From contig NZ_CP091716.1 in NCBI RefSeq assembly GCF_022009635.1, positions 5,353,501 through 5,417,500 of the forward strand: a DNA stretch of 64,000 nt, read 5' to 3'. The notes beneath the pieces were generated by a model. That model saw only the letters and a list, made by a program, of their open reading frames with translations. It was not told where the DNA came from and did not search any database. This document shows positions 16,237 through 25,148 of this stretch, piece after piece; the stretch's first letter is position 1, and every line of letters starts with the position of its first letter. The position numbers and the translations under genes were made by a program. This stretch comes from Variovorax paradoxus (GTDB lineage Bacteria; Pseudomonadota; Gammaproteobacteria; Burkholderiales; Burkholderiaceae_C).

Positions 16237-16689
16237 TCAGCCGGTCTTTTCGTCTTCCGCCGGCCAGTCGCGGATGTAGGCCTTGAGCATCTTGTTCTCG
16301 AAGTTCTGGCTGTCCACCACGGCCTTGGCCACGTCGTAGAAGCTGATCACGCCCATCAGCATGCGCTTGTCCATGACGGGCATGTAGCGCGCGTGGCGCT
16401 CCAGCATGATGCGGCGGATTTCGTCGAGGTCGGTTTCCAGGGTGCAGGTGACGGGGGCGTCGTCCATGGCCTTGCGGACCAGCGTGGTGCCGACCTGGCC
16501 GCCGTTGTTGACGATGGCGACGATCACTTCCCGGAAGGTGAGCATGCCGACCAGGTCGCCGTGCTCCATGACCACCAGCGAACCGATGTCCTTTTCCGCC
16601 ATGGTGTTGGCGGCGTGTGCCAGCGGATCGTCTGGCGTGATGGTGAAGAGCGTGTTGCCCTTGACGCGAAGGATGTCGCTGACTTTCAT
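16237..16689 (-). CDS. CBS-domain protein
   Basis: A 150-aa protein consisting of a pair of CBS domains. The first (about residues 5-62) has NTLFTITPDDPLAHAANTMAEKDIGSLVVMEHGDLVGMLTFREVI; the second (about 75-130) has VTCTLETDLDEIRRIMLERHARYMPVMDKRMLMGVISFYDVAKAV. Such stand-alone pairs bind adenosine nucleotides and act as sensors. The start at 16689 is preceded on its strand by GAGAGGAGC. Its promoter region is shared with the divergent sulfhydrylase gene (177-bp gap). No partner protein is evident. Confidence 0.9.
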   Translation of the reverse strand: MKVSDILRVKGNTLFTITPDDPLAHAANTMAEKDIGSLVVMEHGDLVGMLTFREVIVAIVNNGGQVGTTLVRKAMDDAPVTCTLETDLDEIRRIMLERHARYMPVMDKRMLMGVISFYDVAKAVVDSQNFENKMLKAYIRDWPAEDEKTG

Positions 16690-16866
16690 CGTGTGCTCCT
16701 CTCGGGACTCAATCTCGGCTATCTCTGGTGTGTATCTGGGCGGGCGTGCCGTTTTTGAATATAGCCCACAATCGACGCCGACCTGAGCGCCCATGTCGCG
16801 GACGCATGAATTGCAGAAGTAACGGGGCATTGCCAGGAGACGACGCTCAGACACAGAAAGGCCCTC

Positions 16867-18171
16867 ATGCCCGGTTATTCCGACCCCGGTTTCGACACCC
16901 TCGCGCTGCACGCCGGCGCCTCGCCCGACCCCGCCACCGGCGCGCGGGCGGTGCCGATCCACCTCACCACTTCCTTCGTCTTCGAGTCGAGCGACCACGC
17001 GGCCGCCCTCTTCAACCTGGAGCGCGCCGGCCACGTCTATTCGCGCATCAGCAACCCGACCAACGCGGTGCTGGAGCAGCGCGTGTCGGCGCTAGAAGGC
17101 GGCATCGGCGCCATCGCCACCGCCAGCGGGCAGGCGGCGCTGCACCTGTCGGTGGCCACGCTGATGGGCGCGGGCTCGCACATCGTTGCCAGCACGGCGC
17201 TGTACGGCGGTTCGCAGAACCTGCTGCACTACACGATGCGCCGTTTCGGCATCGAGACCACCTTCGTCAAGCCCGGCGACCTGGACGGCTGGCGCAACGC
17301 GGTGCGGCCCGAGACCAAGCTCTTCTTCGGCGAGACCGTGGGCAACCCCGGGCTCGACGTGCTCGACATTCCGGCGGTGAGCGACATCGCGCACGCGGCC
17401 GGCGTGCCGCTGCTGGTCGACTCCACGCTCACCTCGCCTTACCTCATCAAGCCCTTCGATTGGGGCGCCGACCTGGTCTACCACTCGGCCACCAAGTTCC
17501 TGTCGGGCCACGGCACCGTGATCGGCGGCGTGGTGGTCGACGGCGGCAGCTTCGACTGGGAGAAGTCGGGCAAGTTCGCCGAGCTGACGCAGGCCTACGA
17601 CGGCTTCCACAACATGGTGTTCAGCGAGGAAAGCACCGTGGGCGCCTTCCTGCTGCGCGCCCGCCGCGAAGGCCTGCGCGACTTCGGCGCCTCGATGAGC
17701 CCGCACACGGCTTGGCTCATCCTGCAGGGCATCGAGACGCTGCCGCTGCGCATGGAGCGCCACATCGACAACACGCAGAAGGTGGTCGAATTCCTCGCTT
17801 CGCACCCGTTCGTGTCGCGCGTGGGACACCCGCTGATCGAATCGCACCCGAGCCACGCGCTCGCGCAGAAGCTGCTGCGCCACGGCGCGCGCGGCGCCGG
17901 CGCGGTGTTCAGCTTCGACATCAAGGGCAGCCGCGCGCAGGGCAAGGCCTTCATCGAGGCGCTCAAGCTGTTCAGCCACCTGGCCAACGTGGGCGACTGC
18001 CGCAGCCTGGTGATCCACCCCGCAAGCACCACCCACTTCCGCATGACCGACGAGGCGCTGGCCGGCGCGGGCATTTCGCAAGGCACGATCCGCCTGTCGA
18101 TCGGGCTGGAAGACGCGGCCGACCTCATCGACGATCTGAAGCGCGCGCTGAAGGCGGCGGAAAAAGCCTGA
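16867..18171 (+). CDS. O-succinyl/O-acetylhomoserine sulfhydrylase
   Basis: A 434-aa PLP enzyme of the Cys/Met metabolism family. The PLP lysine is K210 in VYHSATKFLSGHG; other signatures are the YSRISNPTNAVLEQRVSALEGG segment and the AVFSFDIKG and HPASTTHFRM regions. Length and the GNPGLDVLDIPAVSDIAHAAG stretch fit the MetY/MetZ sulfhydrylase subgroup, which joins sulfide with activated homoserine to make homocysteine. Whether the acyl donor is acetyl or succinyl cannot be told. AGAAAGG precedes the ATG at a good distance. It is followed after 8 bp by a large unrelated unknown gene. Confidence 0.9.
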   Translation: MPGYSDPGFDTLALHAGASPDPATGARAVPIHLTTSFVFESSDHAAALFNLERAGHVYSRISNPTNAVLEQRVSALEGGIGAIATASGQAALHLSVATLMGAGSHIVASTALYGGSQNLLHYTMRRFGIETTFVKPGDLDGWRNAVRPETKLFFGETVGNPGLDVLDIPAVSDIAHAAGVPLLVDSTLTSPYLIKPFDWGADLVYHSATKFLSGHGTVIGGVVVDGGSFDWEKSGKFAELTQAYDGFHNMVFSEESTVGAFLLRARREGLRDFGASMSPHTAWLILQGIETLPLRMERHIDNTQKVVEFLASHPFVSRVGHPLIESHPSHALAQKLLRHGARGAGAVFSFDIKGSRAQGKAFIEALKLFSHLANVGDCRSLVIHPASTTHFRMTDEALAGAGISQGTIRLSIGLEDAADLIDDLKRALKAAEKA

Positions 18172-18179
18172 CCGCGCCG

Positions 18180-19586
18180 ATGGAGCCGACACCGTTCTTC
18201 GAATGGCTGAAGGGCCCGGACGCGCTCGGCGTCGCGCCGCATTTCTTCGCCGCGCGCCCCGACGGCACGCGCGACCGCGAGACCTACGGCGGCTACGGCG
18301 ACGCGCCGCCGATCGCCCGCGAGCATTTCTGGGCCGCGCCGCGGCGCATCGAGATGTCGCAGGGCTGGGGCCATCCGCCGCGATTTCCCGACCTGGCCGA
18401 CTGGTCGGGCGACGGCTCGCCGCACGCGAGATGCCTGCTCGTGAGCCACAGGCTGCACGCGCTGCTGACGCAGTTCAGGCTGCCGGCCCACCGCGCATAC
18501 GAAGTGCAAGCCCGCTTTCCCGCGCATCACCACGCGCGCTTCGGCGACCAGCGCGCCACGTACCGGCTGATGCACTGGCTCGGCGACGGGCAGTGGCTCG
18601 ACAGCCTCGATCTGGCGCGCACCGCGCTGCGCATCACCGTGCGGCTGCAGAAAGACAGGCCGCGCTACCACCGCGTCTTCGCGGCAGGCAGCTTCGAGAC
18701 GGCGGCGCAGGTTGCGCAGGCCGCGGCCGAATTCGAGCAAGAGCTGCCCCGCACGCCCGGCTACGTCGCGCCGGGGCGTGCGCTCGAACATGCGGCCCAT
18801 GTCATGGCCGAGGCGTTCCAGCCCGCTGGAATGTCCCGCCACGGACGGGCTGTGCTCGACATGGCATCGGCCCATTGGCCCGTTCGCCTCCAGCCGCTCG
18901 ACCTGCTCTGGCTGCCCGATGAAAGCGCCCCGCTGGTCAGCGACGACCTGCGACAGGCGCTGGCGAGCGGCGGCTTCACCGGCATGCGTTTCGGCAAGGA
19001 ATGGCGCACGGCCTTCGTCCAGCCCGTCGAGATGAACGCCCCGGCGTTCCGTGCGGAGCGCTCCGCGCTGCTGTCGCGAGTCGCAGCCTCGCAGGATGCA
19101 GACCCCAGCGAGCGATCGGTACGGGTCTTCGCCACGCTCCAGGCGCGGCAGCAGGCGCTGGCCCGGCAGCCGATCGGCGTCACGCAACTGGTGCTGCCCG
19201 CGGCTTATGCCGAGCTGTTGCGCACCGGCCTGCCGTTGTACGCGGAGCCCGGCGACGGCGACGAAGACGGCGACGAAGACGACAGCGACCTCGACTCGCA
19301 AGACCCCCACCAGTGGCACTGGTTTGCGCGCGAGCACTTGCGCATGCTGGACGACATCGGCGATGACGGCGACTGGGTGGCCAGCCACCCGGAAGCCGCG
19401 CGTGCGCTGCTCGTTGCGCAGGACGATGGCGGCGACTACCTCGGCTTCCTGCTGCGAGACGGCTCGGACCTCGAGCTCGACGGCACGCTGATGCATTTCA
19501 GGCACGAGACCGGCGAGATCCTGCCGAGCGCGGTCCGCGACTGGGCGCAGCCCTCGCAGCAGGCTCAGGCCGCGTCGGCGCGCTGA
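18180..19586 (+). CDS. Hypothetical protein, possible two-domain immunity-like protein
   Basis: A 468-aa protein I do not recognise with confidence. The N-terminal part (about 1-110) contains ARPDGTRDRETYGGYGDAPP and LLVSHRLHALLTQFRLPAHRAYEVQ, loosely like the Imm11/DUF1629 group; the C-terminal part (about 370-460) has HWFAREHLRMLDDIGDDGDWVASHPEAARALLVAQDDGGDYLGFLLRDG, loosely like SMI1/KNR4-type domains. An acidic run rich in Asp and Glu (about 355-370) joins them. Both resemblances come from reading only and are weak. It starts 8 bp after the sulfhydrylase stop and so may be co-transcribed. No toxin gene is next to it. Confidence 0.6.
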   Translation: MEPTPFFEWLKGPDALGVAPHFFAARPDGTRDRETYGGYGDAPPIAREHFWAAPRRIEMSQGWGHPPRFPDLADWSGDGSPHARCLLVSHRLHALLTQFRLPAHRAYEVQARFPAHHHARFGDQRATYRLMHWLGDGQWLDSLDLARTALRITVRLQKDRPRYHRVFAAGSFETAAQVAQAAAEFEQELPRTPGYVAPGRALEHAAHVMAEAFQPAGMSRHGRAVLDMASAHWPVRLQPLDLLWLPDESAPLVSDDLRQALASGGFTGMRFGKEWRTAFVQPVEMNAPAFRAERSALLSRVAASQDADPSERSVRVFATLQARQQALARQPIGVTQLVLPAAYAELLRTGLPLYAEPGDGDEDGDEDDSDLDSQDPHQWHWFAREHLRMLDDIGDDGDWVASHPEAARALLVAQDDGGDYLGFLLRDGSDLELDGTLMHFRHETGEILPSAVRDWAQPSQQAQAASAR

Positions 19587-19636
19587 CCCGCCACATCCCC
19601 GAACACAAGACAAACAAGACCCAAGAAAGAGACGCC

Positions 19637-20458
19637 ATGAGCATCCTTCAAGTCAACGGCCACAGCACCTACTGCTACACCGGCGGCAAGCCCCTCGACC
19701 CGGCCAAACCCACGGCCGTGTTCATCCACGGCGTGCTCAACGACCACAGCGTGTGGATCCTGCAGACCCGCTGGTTCGCCAACCACGGCTGGAACGTGCT
19801 GGCGGTCGACCTGCCCGGCCATTGCAAGAGCGAAGGCCCGCCGCCCGCGAGCGTGGAAGAAGCGGCGCGCTTCGTGGTTTCGCTGCTCGACGCGGCCGGC
19901 GTGCGCAAGGCCGCGCTGGTCGGCCACAGCTTCGGCTCGCTGATCGCGCTGGAGACGGCGGCGCTCGCGCCGGAGCGCGTCTCGCACCTCGCGATGGTGG
20001 GCACCGCCTACCCGATGACGGTGTCTCCCGCGCTGCTCGACGGCGCGCTCAACGACCCGCAGCGCGCCATCTCGATGGTCAACACCTTCTCGCATGCGCT
20101 GCTGGCGCCGCCGCCCTCCGCGCTCGGGCCGGGCACCTGGCTCTACGGCAGTTCGCGCGCGCTGATGCGCCGCGTGCTCGCGAGCAACCGCGACGCCAAC
20201 GTGTTCCACATCGGCTTCAAGGCCTGCAACGACTACGCCAACGGCGAGGCGGCCATGGAAAAGGTGCAGTGCCCGGTGCTGTTCCTGCTGGGCGACGCCG
20301 ACCAGATGACACCGCCACGCGCCACCAGGGCGCTGGTGGGCAAGGCCCGCGACGGCAAGGTGGCGACGGTGCATGCCGGCCATGCCCTGATGAGCGAAGC
20401 GCCGGACGACGTGCTGTTCGCGCTGCGCGACTTCCTGAACGCCGCGCCTGCCGCCTGA
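19637..20458 (+). CDS. Alpha/beta-fold hydrolase
   Basis: A 273-aa serine hydrolase. Nucleophile S98 in VGHSFGS, oxyanion region AVFIHGVLNDHSVW, acid in LLGDADQMTPP and catalytic His in VHAGHALMSEAP. No signal peptide, so it is cytoplasmic. The pattern resembles bacterial esterases and C-C hydrolases; the substrate is not readable. AAAGAGA lies before the ATG. It is convergent with the TctC gene at 20477, with a hairpin in the 18-bp gap. Confidence 0.9.
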   Translation: MSILQVNGHSTYCYTGGKPLDPAKPTAVFIHGVLNDHSVWILQTRWFANHGWNVLAVDLPGHCKSEGPPPASVEEAARFVVSLLDAAGVRKAALVGHSFGSLIALETAALAPERVSHLAMVGTAYPMTVSPALLDGALNDPQRAISMVNTFSHALLAPPPSALGPGTWLYGSSRALMRRVLASNRDANVFHIGFKACNDYANGEAAMEKVQCPVLFLLGDADQMTPPRATRALVGKARDGKVATVHAGHALMSEAPDDVLFALRDFLNAAPAA

Positions 20459-20477
20459 AGCCGCCGCGCGGGCGGCT
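20459..20477. terminator. GC hairpin between convergent genes
   Basis: AGCCGCC (20459-20465) pairs with GGCGGCT (20471-20477) around a 5-nt loop, between the hydrolase stop at 20458 and the end of the convergent TctC gene. No T tract follows, so it may act as a weak or Rho-assisted terminator. Confidence 0.45.
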
Positions 20478-21517
20478 CAGTCCAGCGAGATCCCCGCGCG
20501 GTCGGCCTGCACGCGGTAGCGCGAGATCTCGCTTTCCGCTTCCTTGCGGAAGGCCTCGGGGCCGACCGCGACGGGGTCCATGCCCTGCGCGCGCAGGCTC
20601 GTCTGCAGCGTCGTGTCGTCCATGGCCTGCGTGACCGCCCGGGAGAGCGCATCGAGCACCGGCGCCGGTGTGCGCGCCGGGGCCGCCAGGCCGAACCAGG
20701 CTTCGAACGTGGCTTCGGGCAAGCCCTGCTCCGCCAGCGTGCGCACCCCGGGCAGCGCGCCTGAACGCCCTGCGCCGAACACGGCGAGCGCACGCAGCCG
20801 GCCGTCGTTCACGAGCGGCGCCAGCGCGCCGGCCACCTCGATGCCCAGGTCGACTTCGCCGGCGCTCATGGCCACGGCAAGCTGGCCGGTGTTGCGATAG
20901 GGCACGGCCTGCAGCCGGATGCCGGCGGCAGCCGCGAACATCTCGCCGGCCAGGTGCGGGCCCGACCCCGGGCCGAAGGTGCCGTAACGGATGCGTCCCG
21001 GGTTGGCCTTGGCGGCCGCGATCAGCTCGGGCAGCGAATGCCAGGGCGTGTTCTTGCCCGCGACCAGCACCAGCGAACTGCGCGCGACGATGGCGATCGG
21101 CGCGAGGTCGCGCGTCGGGTCGTAAGGCAGCTTCTTGCGCAGCGCCGGGTTGATGCTGAAGCTGGTCGAGCCCGACAGCAGCAGCGTGTGGCCGTCGGGC
21201 ACCGACCGCACGACGTATTCCGTGCCGATGACGGTGGCCGCACCGGGCCTGTTGTCGATGAAGACCGGCTGGCCCAGATGCTCGGACAGCGGCCGCGCGA
21301 AGGCACGGGCCACGATGTCGCTGCCGCCACCGGCGGTGAACGGCACCACCACGCGGATGGGTCTTTGCGGCCAATCGGCTTTGGGGAGCTTCGGGGCCGT
21401 TTGCGCATGAGCGCCGGGCGCCACGGCCAGGCACATGAGCGCGACTTGCCCCCACCGCCGAAGAACGTGCAGGGCGCGAAGAAAGAAGCCGGGAATGCGG
21501 GACGAAATCTGAGTCAT
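20477..21517 (-). CDS. Bug/TctC-family substrate-binding protein (tandem copy 2)
   Basis: A 346-aa periplasmic receptor. N terminus MTQISSRIPGFFLRALHVLRRW then a hydrophobic stretch ending APGAHAQ, a Sec-type signal peptide. It shares long runs with the TctC encoded next to it (21648-22637): WPQRPIRVVVPF, GQPVFIDNRPGAATVIGTE, DPTRDLAPIAIVAR and RYGTFGPGSGPHLAGE, so the two are tandem duplicates. They lie downstream of an M20 peptidase on the same strand. The ligand may be the product of the peptidase (inference). No good Shine-Dalgarno sequence precedes the ATG at 21517; the conserved signal peptide still supports this start. Confidence 0.9.
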   Translation of the reverse strand: MTQISSRIPGFFLRALHVLRRWGQVALMCLAVAPGAHAQTAPKLPKADWPQRPIRVVVPFTAGGGSDIVARAFARPLSEHLGQPVFIDNRPGAATVIGTEYVVRSVPDGHTLLLSGSTSFSINPALRKKLPYDPTRDLAPIAIVARSSLVLVAGKNTPWHSLPELIAAAKANPGRIRYGTFGPGSGPHLAGEMFAAAAGIRLQAVPYRNTGQLAVAMSAGEVDLGIEVAGALAPLVNDGRLRALAVFGAGRSGALPGVRTLAEQGLPEATFEAWFGLAAPARTPAPVLDALSRAVTQAMDDTTLQTSLRAQGMDPVAVGPEAFRKEAESEISRYRVQADRAGISLD

Positions 21518-21647
21518 GGGAGCTGCATCGAAGCAGGCAAGCGGCCTGGCTCGATGCGATGCCGGGCCATGCCGGCAACGAACAATTTCCAGTTTGCCCC
21601 ACGTAACCCATCCGCGCAGCCCGTGGAGCCGACTTCGCGCCTCTGTC

Positions 21648-22637
21648 CTACTCGGCTGTAATCCCCGCGCGATGCGCCAGCGCGCGGTAGCGCGAAATCT
21701 CGCCCTCCATCTGCGTGCGGAAGGCGGCCGCGCCGATGGCCACCGGCTCCATGCCCTGCGCGCGCAGTTGCGCCTGCAGCGGCGCGTTGGCCATGGTGGC
21801 CGTGACCGCGCGGGCCAGCTTGTCGACCACCGGCGCCGGGGTGCGCGCGGGTGCCGCGAAGCCGTACCAGGCGTCGAAGGTCGCGTCGGGCAGGCCCTGC
21901 TCGGCGAGCGTGCGCACCTCGGGCAGCATGCTGGAACGCGCGGCGCCCACGATGCCCAGCGCGCGCAGCTTGCCCGCGCGCACATGCGGCGCCACGGCGG
22001 CCACGGTGTCGATGCCCACCTCGATCTCGCCGCCGATCACCGCCATCGAACTCTGGCTGCTGCCCTTGTATGGAATATCTTGCAGCTGGATGCCGGCCGC
22101 CAGCGCGAACAACTCGCCCGCCAGGTGCGGGCCCGAACCCGAGCCGAATGTGGCGTAGCGGATGCTCCTGGGCCTGGCCTTGGCCGCAGCGACCAGTTCC
22201 GGTACCGAGTGCCACGGCGTGCCCTTGCCCACCACCAGCACCAGCGGCGTGCGCGCCACGATGGCGATGGGCGCCAGGTCACGCACCGGGTCGTACGGCA
22301 GCTTCGCGCGCAGCGCCGGGTTCACGCTGTAGCTGGTCGAGCCCGAGAGCAGCAGCGTGTAGCCGTCGGGCGCGGCCTTGGCGACCGCGTCGGTGCCGAT
22401 GACGGTGGCGGCGCCGGGCCGGTTGTCGACCACGATGGGTTGCCCGAGCCGCTCCGACAGGGTCTGCCCCATCGCGCGCGCCACCAGGTCGGTGCCGCCG
22501 CCCGGCGGGAAGGGCACGACGAGCTTGATGGGGCGGTCGGGCCAGGCGTCCTGGGCGAAGACGCGCGCATGAACGCCGAGCACGGCGGAGGCGGAGAGCA
22601 GCAGGCCGAAGCGGCGGCGGGAGATGGCGAGGTCCAT
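21648..22637 (-). CDS. Bug/TctC-family substrate-binding protein (tandem copy 1)
   Basis: A 329-aa receptor of the Bug family: WPDRPIKLVVPFPPGGGTDLVARAMGQ, VDNRPGAATVIGTD, APDGYTLLLSGSTSYS. Unlike its tandem paralogue it has a twin-arginine-like N terminus, ISRRRFGLLLSASAVLG, so export may use Tat rather than Sec. It begins 8 bp after the M20 peptidase stop on the same strand and is probably in that operon. The 130-bp space between the two receptor genes holds no extra gene. The divergent LysR gene at 24192 is the likely regulator. Confidence 0.92.
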   Translation of the reverse strand: MDLAISRRRFGLLLSASAVLGVHARVFAQDAWPDRPIKLVVPFPPGGGTDLVARAMGQTLSERLGQPIVVDNRPGAATVIGTDAVAKAAPDGYTLLLSGSTSYSVNPALRAKLPYDPVRDLAPIAIVARTPLVLVVGKGTPWHSVPELVAAAKARPRSIRYATFGSGSGPHLAGELFALAAGIQLQDIPYKGSSQSSMAVIGGEIEVGIDTVAAVAPHVRAGKLRALGIVGAARSSMLPEVRTLAEQGLPDATFDAWYGFAAPARTPAPVVDKLARAVTATMANAPLQAQLRAQGMEPVAIGAAAFRTQMEGEISRYRALAHRAGITAE

Positions 22638-22645
22638 GGTGCGTG

Positions 22646-24076
22646 TCAGGAAGGTGAGGAAGAAACAGATGGCGAAAGCCGCCCGGCGGCCCAGGGCGCG
22701 AGCCCCGGCTCGCCCAGGTCCCAGTAGAGGCCGGCCATGATCCGCAGGCCTTCACGGGCCAGCGGCGCGAGCAGATGCTCGTTGGGCGCGTGCTGCGCGC
22801 AGGCGGGGTACGAATGCGGCACCCACAGCGTCGGCAAGCCCAGCAGATCGGCGAACACGTCGTTGGGCAGCGAACCCGCGAGGTTCGGCAACAGGTCCAG
22901 GCGATGCCCGCTGCTGCGCTCGATGGACTGCCGCGCCCAGCCGACCCACGGGTTCTCCACGTCGAGCCGCGTGGCCGCGCCGGTCAGCGTGACAGCTACT
23001 TCCACCTGCTCGAAGCCGTGCGCATCGAGGTGCGCGCGCACGATCCGCTGCAGGTCTTGCCAGGGCGTGCCGACCACGAAGCGCAGCTGGCAATGCGCCA
23101 CGGCCTCCGAGGGGATCGCGTTGACCGGCCGCGCGGCCGAGCCGGCGCCGAGCGCCAGCACCTCGATGGTGTTCCAGGCCACCAGCCGCTCGGCCGGGCT
23201 CAGGCCGGGCTCGCCCCAGCCTTCGTCGACGGCGGGATCGTCCGCACCGCCGCCGATGGCGATGCTGGCCAGCGCGTCGCGCACGGCCTGCGTGACCGGC
23301 GGCGGGCGCAGGGCCTCCACCAGGATGCGGCCGCGCGCATCCACCAGCGAGGCCACCGCATGGCTGATCACCGTGCCCGGGTTGATGAGCACGCCGCCCC
23401 AGTTGCCCGAGTGATAGCCGCGCGGCCGGGCGCGCAGCCGCAGGCTGAAGTTGACGGCGCCGCGCGAACCCAGGAACAGCGTGGGCCGCCCGGCGTTCAC
23501 GCGCGGGCCGTCGCTGGCAATGAAGAGGTCGGCGCGCAGCTTGTCGCGCTCCTGCGCGCACACCGCGTGCAGGCCTGGCGAAGCGGCCTCCTCGCCCATC
23601 TCGACCAGCCAGGTCATGTTGTAGCCCAGGCGCCCGCCGCGCGCCTCGAGCGCTGCGGTGAGGCCGCCCAGGTTGATGCTGTGCTGGCCCTTGTTGTCGG
23701 CCGTGCCGCGCCCGTACCAGCGCTCGCCGCGCACGGTGAGCGCCCAGGGCGCGAGACCCTCTTCCCATTGCGCGTCCTGCCCGCTGACCACGTCGCCATG
23801 GCCGTAGGTCATCACCGTGGGCAGGGACGGGGCCTCGATGCGGCGCGCGATGAGGAAAGGGCCGCCGCCCGGCACCGGGTTGGCGACCACCTCGCAGGCG
23901 AAGCCGAGCGCCGCGAGCGGCGGAATCATCTCTTCGCGCAGGTAGGCCTCCAGCGCGGGCGTGGCGGCGCCGGTGTCGCTTTCGGTGCGGAAGGCGACAC
24001 GGCGCTGGAGGTCGGCGAAGAAGCCTCCGCCGTCGAAATAGGCCGAGGCAGCGGCCAGGCTGTCGGTGCGTTGCAT
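22646..24076 (-). CDS. M20-family metallopeptidase / amidohydrolase
   Basis: A 476-aa dinuclear-zinc hydrolase of the M20 family. Metal and catalytic residues are visible: H93 and D95 in YGHGDVV, D127 in GTADNKG, E162-E163 in EMGEE, a downstream Asp in IASDGPRVN and a C-terminal histidine in LWVPHSYPACAQHAPNEH. The lid/dimerisation domain occupies about residues 215-350. Members include dipeptidases, carboxypeptidases and N-acyl amino acid hydrolases; no signal peptide, so it acts in the cytoplasm. It is followed by two TctC receptors, suggesting uptake and hydrolysis of the same amide-type compound (inference). Confidence 0.9.
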   Translation of the reverse strand: MQRTDSLAAASAYFDGGGFFADLQRRVAFRTESDTGAATPALEAYLREEMIPPLAALGFACEVVANPVPGGGPFLIARRIEAPSLPTVMTYGHGDVVSGQDAQWEEGLAPWALTVRGERWYGRGTADNKGQHSINLGGLTAALEARGGRLGYNMTWLVEMGEEAASPGLHAVCAQERDKLRADLFIASDGPRVNAGRPTLFLGSRGAVNFSLRLRARPRGYHSGNWGGVLINPGTVISHAVASLVDARGRILVEALRPPPVTQAVRDALASIAIGGGADDPAVDEGWGEPGLSPAERLVAWNTIEVLALGAGSAARPVNAIPSEAVAHCQLRFVVGTPWQDLQRIVRAHLDAHGFEQVEVAVTLTGAATRLDVENPWVGWARQSIERSSGHRLDLLPNLAGSLPNDVFADLLGLPTLWVPHSYPACAQHAPNEHLLAPLAREGLRIMAGLYWDLGEPGLAPWAAGRLSPSVSSSPS

Positions 24077-24128
24077 GAAGGGCGTCCTTGTCTTTGCGTG
24101 GGATGGAGCAAGTACAAGGCCTGCGGGC

Positions 24129-24176
24129 CGATGCTTCCAGCATCGTTTTGGCAAGCTACCATTGCCTTCAAGGCAA
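24129..24176. promoter_or_regulatory. Two inverted repeats in the M20/LysR divergent promoter region
   Basis: CGATGCT-TCC-AGCATCG (24129-24145; perfect 7-bp arms) and TTGCCTT-C-AAGGCAA (24162-24176; perfect 7-bp arms) lie in the 115-bp gap between the divergent M20 and LysR genes. Pairs of such sites are what a LysR protein uses as recognition and activation sites; the second overlaps the region just before the LysR start codon (24192), consistent with autorepression. Confidence 0.55.
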
Positions 24177-24191
24177 CACTTCTCCGGCCAC

Positions 24192-25142
24192 ATGTCTCTT
24201 CCGCTTCTCAGCATCCCGATGCGGCACTTCCTCGAAGTGGCTCGCAGCGGCTCGGTCAACCAGGCGGCGGCGCGGCTCTATGTCGCGTCTTCGGCGGTGA
24301 GCCGGCAGATCGCCAAGCTCGAAGACAGCCTGGGCACGCCGCTGTTCGAGCGGCATGCGCGCGGCATGGCGCTCACGGCGGCAGGCGAGCGGCTGGCCGC
24401 GCACCTGCGCAATGCGCAGCTCGACATCGAACAGGTGGTCGAGCAGGTGCGCGACCTCGGCGGCCAGAGCGCGCGGCGCATCCGCATGGCGTGCACCGAA
24501 GGCTTCGCGGGCCACTTCATGCCGCTGGTGATGCGCAGCTTCGAGCAGGCGCACCCTGGCTGCCAGCTCGAACTGCACGTGGGCTCGCCCGACGGCGTGA
24601 GCGCGCTGCTGGCGCGTGGCGAGACAGACATCGCGCTCAAGTACGTGGTGGCGCCGGAGCCCGGCCTGGCAATAGCGCACGCCGCCACCGCGCCGGTGTA
24701 CGCGGTGCTGCGGCCCGACCATCCCCTGGCACGCCAGCGCGTGGTGTCGGTGGCCGACGCGGTGCGCTACCCGCTGGCGGTGGGCGACAAGGGCGTCACC
24801 GCGCGCCAGTTGTTCGACCAGGCCTGCAGCCTGCAGGGGCTGCGCTATCACGCGATCTTCGTGAGCAATTTCTCGTCGGTGCTGCTGCCGCTGCTGCGCA
24901 CGCCCGACGTGATGCTGTCGGGCCACCTCACGGTGATGCACCTGATCGACGCCGGCACGGTGGTGGCGCGGCCGTTCGCGGAAGCGCCGCTGCAGCAGCG
25001 GCAACTGCAGGTGCTGGCGCTCGAAGGCCGCACGCTGCCGCCGCTGGCGCAGGAGTTCGTGAAGCACCTGGTGGGCGCGATCGCCAGCGCGGGCCGGCGC
25101 AAGCTGGGCCGGGCGCGCGCGGGTGCGGCCGGCCCCGCCTGA
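24192..25142 (+). CDS. LysR-family transcriptional regulator
   Basis: A 316-aa LysR regulator. HTH around residues 18-40: SVNQAAARLYVASSAVSRQIAKLEDSLG. The effector domain begins near residue 90 (RRIRMACTEGFAGHFMPLVM). It is divergent from the M20/TctC/TctC operon and has two inverted repeats in the shared promoter gap, so it probably regulates that operon. The start at 24192 gives the standard length; an upstream in-frame ATG would run into the promoter repeats. Confidence 0.93.
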   Translation: MSLPLLSIPMRHFLEVARSGSVNQAAARLYVASSAVSRQIAKLEDSLGTPLFERHARGMALTAAGERLAAHLRNAQLDIEQVVEQVRDLGGQSARRIRMACTEGFAGHFMPLVMRSFEQAHPGCQLELHVGSPDGVSALLARGETDIALKYVVAPEPGLAIAHAATAPVYAVLRPDHPLARQRVVSVADAVRYPLAVGDKGVTARQLFDQACSLQGLRYHAIFVSNFSSVLLPLLRTPDVMLSGHLTVMHLIDAGTVVARPFAEAPLQQRQLQVLALEGRTLPPLAQEFVKHLVGAIASAGRRKLGRARAGAAGPA

Positions 25143-25148
25143 GAAGGC

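Noticed and set aside
19250..19300. GGCGACGAAGAC-type repeats in the unknown gene
   Set aside because: They encode an acidic Asp/Glu linker within a continuous frame; not a separate repeat element.
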